A DNA stretch of 64,000 nucleotides, from contig CATNEN010000007.1 in assembly GCA_950097015.1 (NCBI GenBank), positions 11,533,001-11,597,000 on the forward strand, read 5' to 3'. The DNA comes from Macrostomum hystrix (Eukaryota; Platyhelminthes; Macrostomidae). A program made the translations under genes and the position numbers. Each line of letters opens with the position of its first letter. Position 1 is the first letter of the stretch. Shown here piece after piece: positions 11,958-22,807 of this stretch. The notes beneath the pieces were generated by a model. The model had not been told where the DNA came from. It made no database searches and saw only the letters and a program-made list of their open reading frames with translations.

Positions 11958-12240
11958 AATAGGGCACCAAGGTCCCTAAGCTCAATTTTGTGGCAAGGCC
12001 ACATTATTTGGGGCATAGGCCTTGGCTTATTGCGCTATTTACCCCCTTAAGGGCCAACCTAAATGGTATAGTGAAAGTGTACACTGCCTGATTATGAGAA
12101 AGTCAAGGCAAATATACCCACATTTTAAGCATATGCCTGAGTACAGTATCAGTGTCTATGCTCAGGAGTCAGAAAATTGGCATAATTGCCTAGCTGTGGG
12201 TTTAATGTCACTAAATGATATGCCATTGCCCATAGGTTCC
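11958..12240 (+). repeat. Old SINE copy (diverged)
   Basis: Starts at GCACCAAGGTCCCTAAGC and follows the long SINE body in order: CAAGGCCACATTATTTGG, CCAACCTAAATGG, GTGAAAGTGTACACTGCCTG, GAGTACAGTATCAGTGTCT, GCTCAGGAGTCAG, TGTCACTAAATGA. The same blocks recur at 51.4-51.7 kb. It is AT-shifted like the surrounding DNA, which suggests age. Confidence 0.65.
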
Positions 12241-13161
12241 AAATAAACACCAAAATGGACTACAATGGACCACAATGGATCCCAATGGAATACAGTAAGA
12301 CCAAGGCAGTATTTTTATACTTTATTTTATTGCAAACATTGTGTTTTATTTAAAATTTACATGGTAAAGTTGTTTGATATCAGACTTTATACATGATATT
12401 ATTTATTGTCAAAAGACTGAACTAGAAAAAAAAGAATATAAAAATCTTGACACTGAGTTGTTAAAATTAGTGTCTAAAATCTTCCATAGACTTTTATGTC
12501 AGTCCATCTTTTAAAATGATATGATAGTGAAAACAGAGACAAAAAACTATAAATTTTTAAGCTAGATTGTGCTGCTCTCATGTGTAACTTATTGTTAATT
12601 TTCCTAAATAGCACAAATTGTATTAGTTTCAAGTTTAAATATCATGTTATATTAAAGTAGTTAATATATTAACTAGAAATCAGCAGAGCTCTTTAAGCCC
12701 TATTATAATTTTTTATAAAACTACTGCCTTAGTCCCACTATAGTCATTTGCTGTTTATTTTGGTCTTGTTGTGGTCTGTTTCAGTGTTTACACTGACCTA
12801 TAGCTCTCCTACAGTTATTATTAGCTAATGACCCAAAATGTGCAGTATATAAACATCATATTAATAGTACAATTTCCTATCCTAAATATTCTTAAGCAAC
12901 AACTGCCTACTGCTCAATAGTATTGACAACTGCTAAGTCCTTAATATTAATTGGTAGTTTGCCTATAGGCATGGCTGCCATGCCCCTAACTTCCAGAATT
13001 ATATATGGAAATTATGTTTTTAAGCTAGCTGCAAATAAATTTTATGAGCATGTCTATATTGTCACAGCCTTTGGGTACAGCAGCTATGCACCTAAGTTTT
13101 GTGTATATTTAAATAGCTATGGACCAGTTCAGTTTTCTATGATAGGGACTAAGAGGTGGCA
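12241..13161. other. AT-rich DNA, nothing recognised
   Basis: No ORF of coding character, no repeat structure beyond short A/T runs. Confidence 0.5.
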
Positions 13162-13860
13162 AGAATAATTCCATAGTGCAGAAGGACGGGTGTACGACGG
13201 AAATTTCCGTCGTACATTGAGGTTGGTTGTCGTACATGTCGTACATCGTTCATTTTTGCAAGGGCTCTTTGTCGTACATGTCGTACCGTCGTTGGCCACA
13301 GGCCACACTGTCACTGTCGTACATCTCTGACTAGAAAGCTATATGCAATGTATGCATAGCATTTAAAAATACAATTTCGTTTTCATAATTAAATTAAATT
13401 TATTCAAAGTTCTTTTTACGAGGCACAAATAAAATATAATCTTGGCATACTTAATAATAATTTTTTATTATGTGGCACCAAATTTCACATTTTTATATTC
13501 AAGGCCACACAAATGTGCATCCGTTGTTTTAATCTTAACCTTGTTTATTTCTTTTTTGAAATGCGTATCGTTGTATCGTGTTACTGGGAATTGAATTGTG
13601 AATTAATTTATATTATATTAAATTCAATTACTTCAATTCAAGAATTAATTTACTTCAATTACTTGTAAACTTGTTATTACCACTTACAACTTATTATTAC
13701 TCTTTGTCTGGGTCGGGAGTATGTGGGTTTCTGCATTGTAGTTTGTCGTACAAAAAAAAATTACTTAGTTCACTTGTGTTGTACTGTCGTACAGCAGGCT
13801 AAAACTGAAATTTGCCTTCCGTCGTACACAGAAATCCTTCTGCACCATGGGAATAATTCT
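13162..13860. mobile_element. Non-autonomous inverted-repeat DNA transposon (Mutator-like MITE)
   Basis: The left end reads GTGCAGAAGGA then TGTACGACGGAA (about 13175-13203). The reverse complement of the right end (about 13816-13848) reads GTGCAGAAGGA then TGTACGACGGAA. Identical 9-bp direct repeats GAATAATTC lie outside both ends (13163-13171 and 13851-13859), the size typical of Mutator-type target duplications. Inside are further GTCGTACATGTCGTAC subterminal repeats on both sides and an AT-rich core. No transposase is present. The family assignment rests only on the 9-bp duplication. Confidence 0.75.
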
Positions 13861-14850
13861 ACCAAATTTGAAGTCTGTCATTAAGTGTAGCTAGGCTACT
13901 AGGCCCTAGTTGTTAGGTACCAATTAATTTTAAGGCATATTTCTATATAACATTTTAACAATAAGATTTAAAATCACAGCCTAAAATAGTAATGCATAAC
14001 ATAACTTAACTAAGCCAAAGGATTTTAGGACCCAAAAAACGAATAAAATTACATTACAAAAGCACAGGCACTGCAACTACCTAACTGACAACTCTGTGAT
14101 GGCTTTGATATAAAAACTGGTATGAAACCTTGAATAGCGACAATGTAACAGTATGTACTGATATCAATTAGGCCCTAGCAGAAGTATAAACATTCAATTG
14201 ACCGACCCTTGTATGATAAAAGTTCAAAGCGATCTATTGCTGTAGATCCCTATGCAAAACATGACCTAACGTGCAAAAACCAAAAATATTGAAAAAATGC
14301 ACAAACTGAAGTCATTGCAATTGATAAGCTCACATAACGATTTATCACTAATTCTACTCGAATCACTGCACATTCAACTTTACACTTAAGTATTAATAAC
14401 ACTGTCCCTAGAAAGTAGATTTTTCATTTAAAATTAAAAGTGCGAACTTTAAGAATGCATTGTAACAAAAAAAATAATTTTAGAAGCGAAAATTATTGTG
14501 TCACTAAATAATCATTTGATTAATGAAAATCACTATACATCGGAAGTGAAAAAATTAAATTAAAATTTTGTTGAGGACATTTTCAATACATTGAAAACTA
14601 AAGTGTTCTCCAATCTCGTCAATCCATTTTCCAAATGGATAAAGCGAGTTCGGTATAAGATAAAAGCCGGATAAAGGCAATACCCGATTTACCTGAATGG
14701 AACCATCGAAAAAAACCCAAGGAAAAACTACACTAGAAAGAAAAAACAAAGATACAACAACGAAAGTGACCGAAGGGGTCACGCTCCACTGAACCCAAAC
14801 AATATATTATGAACTAATAGATGCCGGCATATACCAGCATGGTGCTGGGC
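13861..14850. other. AT-rich DNA, nothing recognised
   Basis: Only short frames without motifs. Composition stays AT-rich until about 14.8 kb. Confidence 0.5.
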
Positions 14851-15525
14851 TGCGTACCTGCGCCGTGGAGAGAGGCGCGCGAGGTCTTTCTTCTCAAGCC
14901 CGCTAAAGATGACTATCTGACTGTCAATGCATACCGCCCGGTTATCCTGACGTCCTTCTTTCTGTAGAGCTAAAGCGCGGGCAACCAGCACGCCTTCCGG
15001 GCTGGCCGGTCAAGAGCGCCATTCATGTCATCATGGAGGCCCTGGAACGTGGAGGCCCAGTGCTATGATCCGGCTATGCTCTTTCGGTCTTAATTCCTGG
15101 AAACGCACCCGCACCTCACTCGCTGGATCATGTAAGTGATCCGGAACAGTACTGTTGTGGCCCACCAGAACGGCTGCTGACGCTCTGCGCCGGTCCGGAA
15201 AGGGGGCCCCTTTTATGTCATTACCTAGTCTTTACGGGGGCACGGATGAAATATATTGGGCCAAACCCAACGCACTCTGGCGTTTGCAGACCCGAGAGCA
15301 TCCCGATGCTCACCTGGTACCTCAGGGACGCCAGGAGAGCCGACTTCTTACCCACTGCCGTTGGTGCGGAAGAGCGCACTGGAGGCGAGACCGACGGGTC
15401 CCTCTGAGCAACACCACCTCGCGAGAGGTCGTCTGGTTGCCAGGGGCTAGCGAAATGGGTGGCTCCCACCACCTCCTCGCTGCATCCGTTCGGGCTCGTG
15501 CACCCTGCAGCTACGTCAAGTAAGT
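14851..15525 (+). pseudogene. Decayed non-LTR (LINE) reverse transcriptase remnant
   Basis: Plus-strand translation from about 14884 gives KPAKDDYLTVNAYRPVILTS, the hallmark KP-K-----YRPI-LTS block of LINE reverse transcriptases. After a stop and shift comes NQHAFRAGRS (family QHGFR-GRS, about 14978-15007). A later GGETDGSL (about 15382-15405) resembles the TDGS start of a LINE-encoded RNase H. Stops, frameshifts and deletions interrupt everything, and the catalytic FADD block is not seen. The segment is GC-rich within AT-rich flanks, as expected of an insertion. Confidence 0.7.
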
Positions 15526-15969
15526 CAGTCAAGATCCCGGCCTGAGTACATAGGAAGCTAGCTCAGAAAATCAAAATCAAAGTCACGTCATTAACTTTTT
15601 TTACTATATTATACAATTTTTAAACGTGTATTTACGGCTCCATATTATTTACTGCTGCTCATGAGCAGGCATAGCTACAAACTACTGTTGCAAAGGTAAA
15701 AACCCATGCATGATAGCTTAGTGCCATATTGTGTTGGTTATTTGCGACCAAACTTGTCCCTGAAACACGCGAGCCACAAAATCAAGCAAATCGATTTACT
15801 CATAGAATTAGTCTGTCTTCATGACACCCAACAAGCTCACAAAAATACATGCTTGATACCAGAACGAAAATACCCATTTGATTAATATCGGCGAATTCCG
15901 CCATTTCAGTCACATATATGAAAAAACTCTCAGTTTGTTCAACTAAAGCGGAATATTGGGACCAGAGAT
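15526..15969. other. Spacer downstream of transporter copy A, nothing recognised
   Basis: Mixed AT-rich sequence, presumably 3' UTR or intergenic DNA of the minus-strand gene that ends at 15970. Confidence 0.4.
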
Positions 15970-17376
15970 TTAAGCCGGAGAAATTAGCTGCGATTCCTCA
16001 GTAAAAGCTTCTTCCTCTGGCTCCGGCTGATCCTCGAGGTCCAATTGCATCAGCGGAAAGGCAAGAGGAAAAGACACGTACCGAGTGTAGGCGAGACAGG
16101 TGACAAGCAGAAGAAAGTTGAGGGCGTGAGTTGCGCAGTGCGTGTAGTCCGAATTGCTTGTTATGGCTGGGAGGACGACTTCCATCGTAAATTCGCGCAC
16201 CAAATAGCGAAGTAAATAGGCTAGACTCCATATGCTGAAAGCGATTCCCACCAGCAGGAGTTTGTGGTCTTTTGTGCTGATGGTGACGATGAACTCATAC
16301 ACAGCAACCATTGTGATGATCTCCGAAAAGCCGTCAAGAAACGCTGCCGAGCAGAAAATGGTGCTAGTCAGTATGGGACTGGCGGGTCCTAGGTTCGCAA
16401 AAAGCAGATCTGCCACAAAGCAAACAAGAGCAACGGTGGCTGCAATCGATATGCCAGTCTGAATTCGTATCTCGCGCGATATGAACGGAACTCGCTTTAT
16501 CACACCTAAAAGAATCAAGAGTACACTGGTTCCAAGCATTGCAGCCATGTGCACAAAGCGGGGTACATCGGTTCCCTTCATTCGGCTTAGAAGACTAGCC
16601 TCAGCTGAAGTATTCTTGGCAGAGTTTCTTGAATAGATAAGCACTTCTTCCTGATAGCCATCGATGTGGCCATCGTACAATGGAATGGCGAACAGTGTGA
16701 AGGCAGTGAGAATCCGAAACCACCGAGTCAGCCGCTTCAGCGTGGGTAGCTCGACAAGATGTCTAACTGGATCTTCCTTCAATGTGGTAGAAAGCGAAAG
16801 GAAAAGCAAGCTGAGACACACACCTACTACTGTTAAGTAACCGTAGCCATGTGTGTTAGTCGTCAATTCTGAAGTGACGAACACGCCAAGCCAGATAGAA
16901 ACATCGGCAGTATAGTAGTACAATGTCACCAGTACCATGAGGCTCTTTTTCTCCCAGCTCAGGCGAACAAAGCCATAGAAGAGGCATGGCAGCAGCAGAC
17001 CCATGTAGAGCGGGTGCAGAATCCAGACGAATGCATAGAAGGCAGGCTTGCAGATCAGTCCCAGCGAGATGCTTCCAGCCAGCAGGGCAGCTGCCATAGA
17101 CATGAGTGCGCCGCCGCCGATTAGTACAGGCCGGAACCCGATGCGCCGATTGACCATCAGACCGCCGACGACGGAGAGTGCGTACCCGAAGTGTATCGTA
17201 TTCATTATTGGATTTCTCGTCACATTAGCCATTTCCGGCAGATTTTTTATGCGACAGGAGCCATTCACAGTATGGTAGACGTTGCTGTTGTAAAGCTCAT
17301 ATTCGAAGGTCATAAACTGGTTTACTGACTTAAGAGCAACCATTGTCAGAAGACTTGTCCAGAGCAGCGGGGACAT
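15970..17376 (-). CDS. Multi-spanning MFS-type transporter, copy A (POT/SLC15-like, intact)
   Basis: Uninterrupted 468-aa frame from a true ATG at 17376. About eleven or twelve hydrophobic segments divide into two halves with a loop at about residues 215-285, the layout of major facilitator carriers. The last third has SEIITMVAVYEF followed by two helices. The order resembles the GE-x-x-x-S-x-x-x-LEF region of proton-oligopeptide transporters (SLC15), but conservation is low and the substrate is unknown. There are Asn glycosylation sites in the first extracellular loop (NGS, NVT), and the C-terminal tail is acidic (DLEDQPEPEEEAF), probably cytosolic. It is the only intact member of a three-copy minus-strand array (copies B and C at 20.4-24.1 kb). 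Whether the gene is intronless or has a further 5' exon cannot be told. Confidence 0.75.
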   Translation of the reverse strand: MSPLLWTSLLTMVALKSVNQFMTFEYELYNSNVYHTVNGSCRIKNLPEMANVTRNPIMNTIHFGYALSVVGGLMVNRRIGFRPVLIGGGALMSMAAALLAGSISLGLICKPAFYAFVWILHPLYMGLLLPCLFYGFVRLSWEKKSLMVLVTLYYYTADVSIWLGVFVTSELTTNTHGYGYLTVVGVCLSLLFLSLSTTLKEDPVRHLVELPTLKRLTRWFRILTAFTLFAIPLYDGHIDGYQEEVLIYSRNSAKNTSAEASLLSRMKGTDVPRFVHMAAMLGTSVLLILLGVIKRVPFISREIRIQTGISIAATVALVCFVADLLFANLGPASPILTSTIFCSAAFLDGFSEIITMVAVYEFIVTISTKDHKLLLVGIAFSIWSLAYLLRYLVREFTMEVVLPAITSNSDYTHCATHALNFLLLVTCLAYTRYVSFPLAFPLMQLDLEDQPEPEEEAFTEESQLISPA

Positions 17377-19376
17377 TTTTTAAAGGACAGTTGAATTTCA
17401 ATTCAATCAGCTGCAATTTCCTTGAGTACCAAGCTTTTCTCTTTCACAAAGTGAGGGCCCGATACTTAGCCACAGTAGCAAATTTGTGCAATTCTTGCAC
17501 ACCTCTTCATGGAAGTCTTGTGCTTGGCTAGGAAGACTGTTTACCAGCACTGCTTGCAGCATTCTACAAGCCCTCCCTCAGTGTACTGGTTTTTAAAGTG
17601 CAGTGCGTGACCACGCGACGCTGTTGCGCAGGAAGTGAACGACTGTCTTATTGCAGCCGTATTAACATTTACCTGTGTGTCCCGAGTCCGCATCACCCCA
17701 AAGTGTAGGACAGTGTTCATGTACCATCTGCACTTCTCATCACATGTACACTCTCCCTCCTGCTCTCTCCGATGTGCACTTCAAACCCTACCTCAATCTG
17801 GCAATTTGGCCCTCCAGTTATTACGTAACAACTTCTCTGAGTACAGCGTACTCTGAACTGAATGTCTGATTGGTCATTTTTTTATCAAATATTTGATTTC
17901 AAATTATACTTATTATATAATTACTATTATAATTTTTTTCTGATAACGAAGTGATTTTACATTTTATATCTATTTACGTTACAAACAATGAAATTTTTAC
18001 AAAATATGCCGTCGGTCTTCTATCGTACGAGTATCAACCATGACATTCCGAACACGTTTCTTAAATTCCCAACGTGTTTGCAACAGCAGTAGTGTAGTGT
18101 CAGCTTGTTTGCCCTTCTATTATTCAGTACTTATTTTTAGACACGTGTATTTTGCTAAGTCACCCACGCCAAGCCGGGCCGGACCAGCTGGAGGAACGGA
18201 CGCCCACCACCCCGCGAGCGCTACCCCTGGGCTACGGTCCCGGCCAATCAGCGAGCGATCCGGCCTCACTACCTGTCTACCCTCGGCAAGAAGCGACCCC
18301 GGGGCTCGCTTCGGTCGCAAGTCGCGGTCGCAAGTCTACTGTGATTTGTCGCCTTGGCTCAAGCTACAGCCAGGCATCCACCTCGCCGATCGACCTAATT
18401 TGGGGTTAAAATGACTCTATATAACGAAGCGTGTTTTTGTAGTCCAAATTATCTTTTCTTCGCAATTCGCCTCACACTGTGAGAAGCACGTGCAAACCAG
18501 TCCACTTGTTTTGTCCCTCCCCGCCCGACCACGCTCCGCTTGTTCAGTTAGGTAGCTTTCGGCGCTACGCGTCTTGAGAGTGCGCCGCTGACAAGGGTGG
18601 TCTAGATAGGCGCTGGTTGTCGAAGTCAGTACGTGCTCTCTTCGGAGACTCCGCCGTCAGGCAGAAGGAGTGCCAACCGATAGGATCTGTCGGGGCAGCG
18701 CTGAAAGCAGAGACAACCGGAGCCTCTCGGGAAGAGTAGGGCGCGGATTAGGCCAGTTAAGTAAAATTGTTATATCCAAATTGTTAGACCAGACTTGCTT
18801 CTCACTGTGAGCGCGCTATAATTTATTTCTGTGTGAACATCTATTCTGTCAGTATAACTTTTAAGTCAAGTAAACGATATTCAAAGTAATTCCTATTCGT
18901 ATCTGGAATCTTAGTCACAGCCGATTAGCTCACTCCTAATCAAATTATTCGAGTCTTCGCGTTCATACTGTGTTATTCTTTTTCATTGGGAGTTTCGCCG
19001 GGCCGGAGGAACACTCTGGTCTCATCGCTTATCTATTCCACTTCGCTCGCTACCAGTCTCTAACGCTATTTAATTCCAGATTTCCCTGCTGCTATTGAAA
19101 CGATTGGTAGGACACCGACCCCGGTGAATAGTGAATAGTCGCTAGCTTTAAATTCCTCACGCTCCAGCTAGGACATTCATTTTATTACAGTAGTGCATTA
19201 GACTGGCAGGTCAAAAGCATTTTATTAGCAAATTCTAATTTTACTGAACTAAATTCTTGCTGGCTATTCCTTCGTACATAGCAGAGGTCGATATCGAAAT
19301 CCTTGTCTTCAACAATATCCTGCAAAATTCTATCTCTGCCCTGATTTGAGTAAAGTTCTACAAACATATAGGTAGC
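17377..19376. other. Upstream of transporter copy A; no gene recognised
   Basis: Likely contains the copy A promoter. A GC-rich block at about 18150-18750 sits in AT-rich surroundings and may be an insertion. It holds two near-identical CACTGTGAG motifs about 330 bp apart (18475 and 18803), but no LTR ends, coding motif or target duplication could be identified. Confidence 0.35.
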
Positions 19377-19582
19377 AAGGTAGGTTTAATTTCTCAAGCC
19401 TTGATTAACGACTAATCATTGCAAGAAATAATCAAAGGAACCCGCGAAACTATTTTTAGAAAGGATGTCTTAGAAATTATCAGTTACAACAAGCCTCTGC
19501 GCCTGAACCAGGCAGGCAGCCCTTGAAATCTTTGAAGTTGGTGCAAAACTATAAATTCATCATGTGTATTTTGCCTATCTGT
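19377..19582 (+). repeat. Left arm of a 200-bp inverted repeat (inverted 5' end of transporter copy B)
   Basis: Reads AAGGTAGGTTTAATTTCTCA ... ATGTGTATTTTGCCTATCT and matches the reverse complement of 22593-22790 over about 200 bp with scattered differences (near 90% by eye). The right arm leads directly into the N-terminal remnant of transporter copy B, so this arm is an inverted duplicate of that gene's 5' end or upstream region. Confidence 0.85.
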
Positions 19583-19733
19583 CCCAAACTGCGATACTAC
19601 TCGTAAATAGGTGATCTTATGTGACTGGGATAGAATAGAATCAATAGAATCTCACCGACTAGGATTAAAAAACCCGGAAGTCGATTCGAATATTGAAGCG
19701 CACTTGCGTGTACTAAACTAGAGTAAATATTTC

Positions 19734-20375
19734 TTGCTTTGCGAGCGCTTTGTATACCTCGGCGGCCTCGTGCCAGACGTTGCCGACGACCTGGTGAAAC
19801 GACGAGGACTGGCCTGGGTCGCACTTCGATCTGTGCGCTCCGTGCTCCAATCTAAGGCCCTGGACGACGGGCTCAAGGCCCGGCTGTTTCAGGCAGTCGT
19901 TGAGACTGTCCTGTTGTGCAACGCCGAGACTTGGACCCTGACGGACGCCTTGGAGAGGCAGCTGGACGCTGCGCATGCGGTCATGCTGCATGTGGCTTTC
20001 GGAGTGCGCAGCGGCCCAGGCAGCGAAACCAACGCCGCGCTCTACACTAGGGCGCGCTTGATGCGGCCTTCTGACCTGCTGCGCGGGCGGCGACTTCGAT
20101 TGGCTGGCCACGTTATCCGGTCGGAGGCCCGCTGTCCTGAGCAGCTACACGACGTGCTGCTGCTCAAGCTGCAGGGACCGCGCAGGCGAGGTCAAGGGCG
20201 AACGGTGCGATACCCTGACCGGCTTCTGAGGGACGCTGGCGCCCCAGACCAAGCAGGGGTATGCGACTTTTTGAGGGCGATGGCCCAGAGACGCGCTTTC
20301 TGACTGCTCCCCCCTTTCTGGCCACTGCGTGGCTGGCGGGAGCAGTACCTTGTTATTGTTGTTGCAGTGTAAGCT
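19734..20375 (+). pseudogene. 5'-truncated LINE fragment (C-terminal end of reverse transcriptase ORF, RTE/CR1-type)
   Basis: A 185-aa open frame to TGA at 20303 begins CERFVYLGGLVPD (the F-YLG block of LINE reverse transcriptases) and continues with LLCNAETWTLT (family YG-E-W), a Cys-free linker and RRLRLAGHVIR (family LGH-LR). It then gives a basic GPRRRGQGRT segment and ends. The 3' part has TTGTTATTGTTGTTG at 20351-20365 followed by AATAAAATT, a simple-repeat-like tail as in RTE elements. The 5' truncation is typical of LINE insertion. No endonuclease or catalytic YADD is present here. Confidence 0.8.
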
Positions 20376-21017
20376 TTAATAAAATTGTTAGCGTAGAAAG
20401 AAAAAACTCAGTCAATGTCTGGCGACTCCATGCGCGAAAGGCTGTTAGCCAGTTGAAAGGACACGTGGCGACTGTAAACGAGGCCCAGGGCTGCCAGCAG
20501 AAGACTGAGGGCGGGCCTGACGCAAATCGCACATCGCTTGCCCGTTGTCAGCCGAAGCAGCAAAAAGTTCACGGTGAAGCGTCTCAGTAGGAACTGGACA
20601 ATGCCAGACAGGCTCCATACGTTGAATAAAATGCCAATCAAGAACTGCTTCTGATTCATTGGGCTGATTTCATCCAGAAATTAAAAAATCTACGCTTTCA
20701 GAACAAATCTGGCGACTCCGTCAATGAAGGCTGCAGTGCAGAAAATCAATGTGTTGAGAACTGGCGACGAAGGTCCTCGGACGCTCAGAACGATTTCAGT
20801 GATGAAGCAGGTCAGACTAGAAATGATTGCAAGGACTGCTCCCAGCTTGATTCTGATTTCATATGAGATAAATTGCATGCGGGCAGAGATTCCCAGAGCC
20901 GGCTATGGAAATTATTTCTGCCGAAAGGAAAATGCAGTACGCTGGATTGAAAGGACTTTTTATCTTTCGTAAAAGACTCAGCTCAGCTCAAGCTCAGCTC
21001 AATCCTGGTGGCCAGGA

Positions 21018-22001
21018 TTGGACAAGCAGCTGGAGGTGGCCGTCAAGTCCTGCCGGATCTGCGCCCTCAACCAGGCTGACCCACCCAAGGCGCCGGTGCA
21101 ACCGTGGCCGTTTCCGTCAGAGCCGTGGGCGCGGCTACATCTGGACTTCGCCGGTCCGGTTAACGGCCGCACCTACCTGGTGATCGTAGACGCCTTCAGC
21201 AAGTGGCCGGAAGTTTTCCAAGTGCACAACACGACGTCTGCGGCCACGATCGACCGGCTCCGCGAGGTCTTTGCCAGACTGGGCATCCCCCGAGTGCTGG
21301 TCTCTGACAACGGTGCGCAGTTCGCCTCTGCGGAGTTCACGGAGTTCACCAGGCGCAACGGAATCCGCCATATCTTCTCCGCGCCGTTCCACCCTGCTAC
21401 GAACGGCCAGGCGGAGAGATTCGTGCAGGTGCTCAAGCGACACCTCCTCAAGAGCGGGCACTCGACGGCAGCACTGCAGCAGATGCTGATGTCATACCGC
21501 AACACGCCGCACTCAATCACCGGCGACGCTCCCAGCCAGCTGCTCATCGGCTGCAAACTGCGCAATCGGCTCGACCTGCTGATGCCATCGCTGGTGAGCA
21601 ACATGCAGCGGCGCCACGAACGCCAGGTGGAGCAACAGCCGCAGGCGCGCGAGTTCCAAGCCGGCGACCGAATTCTACTGCGCGACTTCAGCTCCAACGC
21701 AAGGACTGGCGGCGGAACCCGCTGGGCCGAAGGCACCGTCGTGTCCGCCGGGTCCCGCAACTGCGACGTCGAGGTCGGCGGCGCCCTCTATCGGCGGCAC
21801 ACTGACCAGTTGCTGACGAGCTCGCTGCCGGATGCTACCCTGGAGCCACCGGCCAGAATCGCTGATGAGCCGCCGCTGCCGCCCACCGAGCCAAGCGGAG
21901 GCAACGGCAGCAACGATGCGCCGCCGGATGCCGCGGTCGCCGAAGCCGCTGACAGGTCGGCCAGCCCGACCAGGCGCTACCCTGAACGTCTGCAGCTTTG
22001 A
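21018..22001 (+). CDS. Gypsy integrase fragment, open frame
   Basis: 327 aa without a stop. The frame starts in the zinc-binding domain (CRICALNQ). The rve core has all three catalytic residues: D in LHLDFAGP, D in VSDNGAQF and E in NGQAERF. A C-terminal GPY/F-like domain follows (AGDRILLRDF...GTRWAEGTV), then a Pro/Asp-rich tail ending in YPERLQL just before the 3' LTR. It is inserted in transporter copy B on the opposite strand. The intact core suggests a younger insertion than the decayed first Gypsy element, but without gag, protease, RT and a 5' LTR it is not autonomous. Confidence 0.88.
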   Translation: MDKQLEVAVKSCRICALNQADPPKAPVQPWPFPSEPWARLHLDFAGPVNGRTYLVIVDAFSKWPEVFQVHNTTSAATIDRLREVFARLGIPRVLVSDNGAQFASAEFTEFTRRNGIRHIFSAPFHPATNGQAERFVQVLKRHLLKSGHSTAALQQMLMSYRNTPHSITGDAPSQLLIGCKLRNRLDLLMPSLVSNMQRRHERQVEQQPQAREFQAGDRILLRDFSSNARTGGGTRWAEGTVVSAGSRNCDVEVGGALYRRHTDQLLTSSLPDATLEPPARIADEPPLPPTEPSGGNGSNDAPPDAAVAEAADRSASPTRRYPERLQL

Positions 22002-22069
22002 TGATTGACTTGACTCTGACTCTGATTGCATAACGAACTTTGGGGATGCTTAGAACCTTAGGGGGGAGA

Positions 22070-22389
22070 TGTCGGATAGCTTAGCAAAAGTACTATTTGC
22101 GCGCCACTCTATGACAGCTAGTTATTGTCATTCCAATACTCGCTATTTGCTATCTGCATGGCTATAGTTCACGTGCACCCATGTCACCCCACTGTGCTGT
22201 TTTTTAGATTTCCAATGCTTACTTTCTCTCACTGGTGCAAGGCGCTGTAGCACCCACCCCTAATCTCCTAACAATGCTGAGTCAGCCATTGAGTCGTACT
22301 AGTACAATAAATATGACTGCGCGGACGCTAATGAATGCGTGCTTGTTTTCTACTCCTAACTTACTCGTCTCAGAACCCATAATTTCACA
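22070..22389 (+). repeat. 3' LTR of the truncated Gypsy element
   Basis: 320 bp starting TGTCGGATAG right after a purine tract (TTAGGGGGGAGA) and ending ATTTCACA. It contains a polyadenylation-type AATAAA near 22304. Confidence 0.8.
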
Positions 22390-22592
22390 ATTTTCATAAC
22401 TGAGAGAGTTAGCAGGTTGCTCACAATTGCCATTTTCCTATTTCTCTAGCTTGACTGAGTCTTGGGAGCTTCGCTTTGCGTTTTTGGTTCACAAAAACTA
22501 ACTATCTAGCGATGACCGTCAGTCATCAGTCTTTTTAACATATCATGGAAGGCTATTCACAGATCTGAGGACGTTGCTATTGCTGACCACAG

Positions 22593-22790
22593 AGATAGGC
22601 AAAATACACATGATGAATTTATAGTTTTGCACCAACTCAAAGATTTCAAGGGCTGCCTGCCTGGTTCAGGCGCAGAAGCTTGTTGTAACTGATCATTTCT
22701 AAGACATTCTTTTAGTTTCGCGCGAGTTCCACTAATTATTTCTTATAAAAATTAGTAGTTGATCAAGGCTTGAGAAATTAAACCTACCTT
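22593..22790 (-). repeat. Right arm of the 200-bp inverted repeat
   Basis: Inverted partner of 19377-19582. It lies between the 3' end of copy C (22808) and the N-terminal remnant of copy B (up to 22592), so it is copy B's 5' flank and possibly part of its first coding segment (frame ...VQNYKFIMCILPISVV leads into the remnant). Confidence 0.85.
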
Positions 22791-22807
22791 CCATCCTCCA
22801 TCCTCCA

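Larger units (their letters stand above)
21002..22389 (+). mobile_element. 5'-truncated Ty3/Gypsy element (integrase plus 3' LTR)
   Basis: Begins abruptly within the integrase zinc-binding region and ends with an LTR. No matching 5' LTR or upstream pol is present in the window, so no target duplication can be defined. It is a different Gypsy lineage from the one at 7.9-11.8 kb: its LTR is unrelated except for the shared TTTCACA end. Confidence 0.85.
20408..22592 (-). pseudogene. Transporter copy B, broken and split by a Gypsy fragment
   Basis: Three pieces align in order with copy A. At about 22592-22545 a remnant corresponds to copy A's NSNVYHTVNG region (SNSNVLRSVN) and then runs into a stop. 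At 20878-20690 is FISYEIRIK to TLIFCTAAFIDG. At 20659-20408 are the last helices, ending in YSRHVSFQLANSL. Lost are the segment equivalent to copy A's SEIITMVAVYEF and most of the N-terminal half. A Gypsy integrase fragment plus LTR (21000-22389) occupies the middle. The copy is non-functional. Confidence 0.75.
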
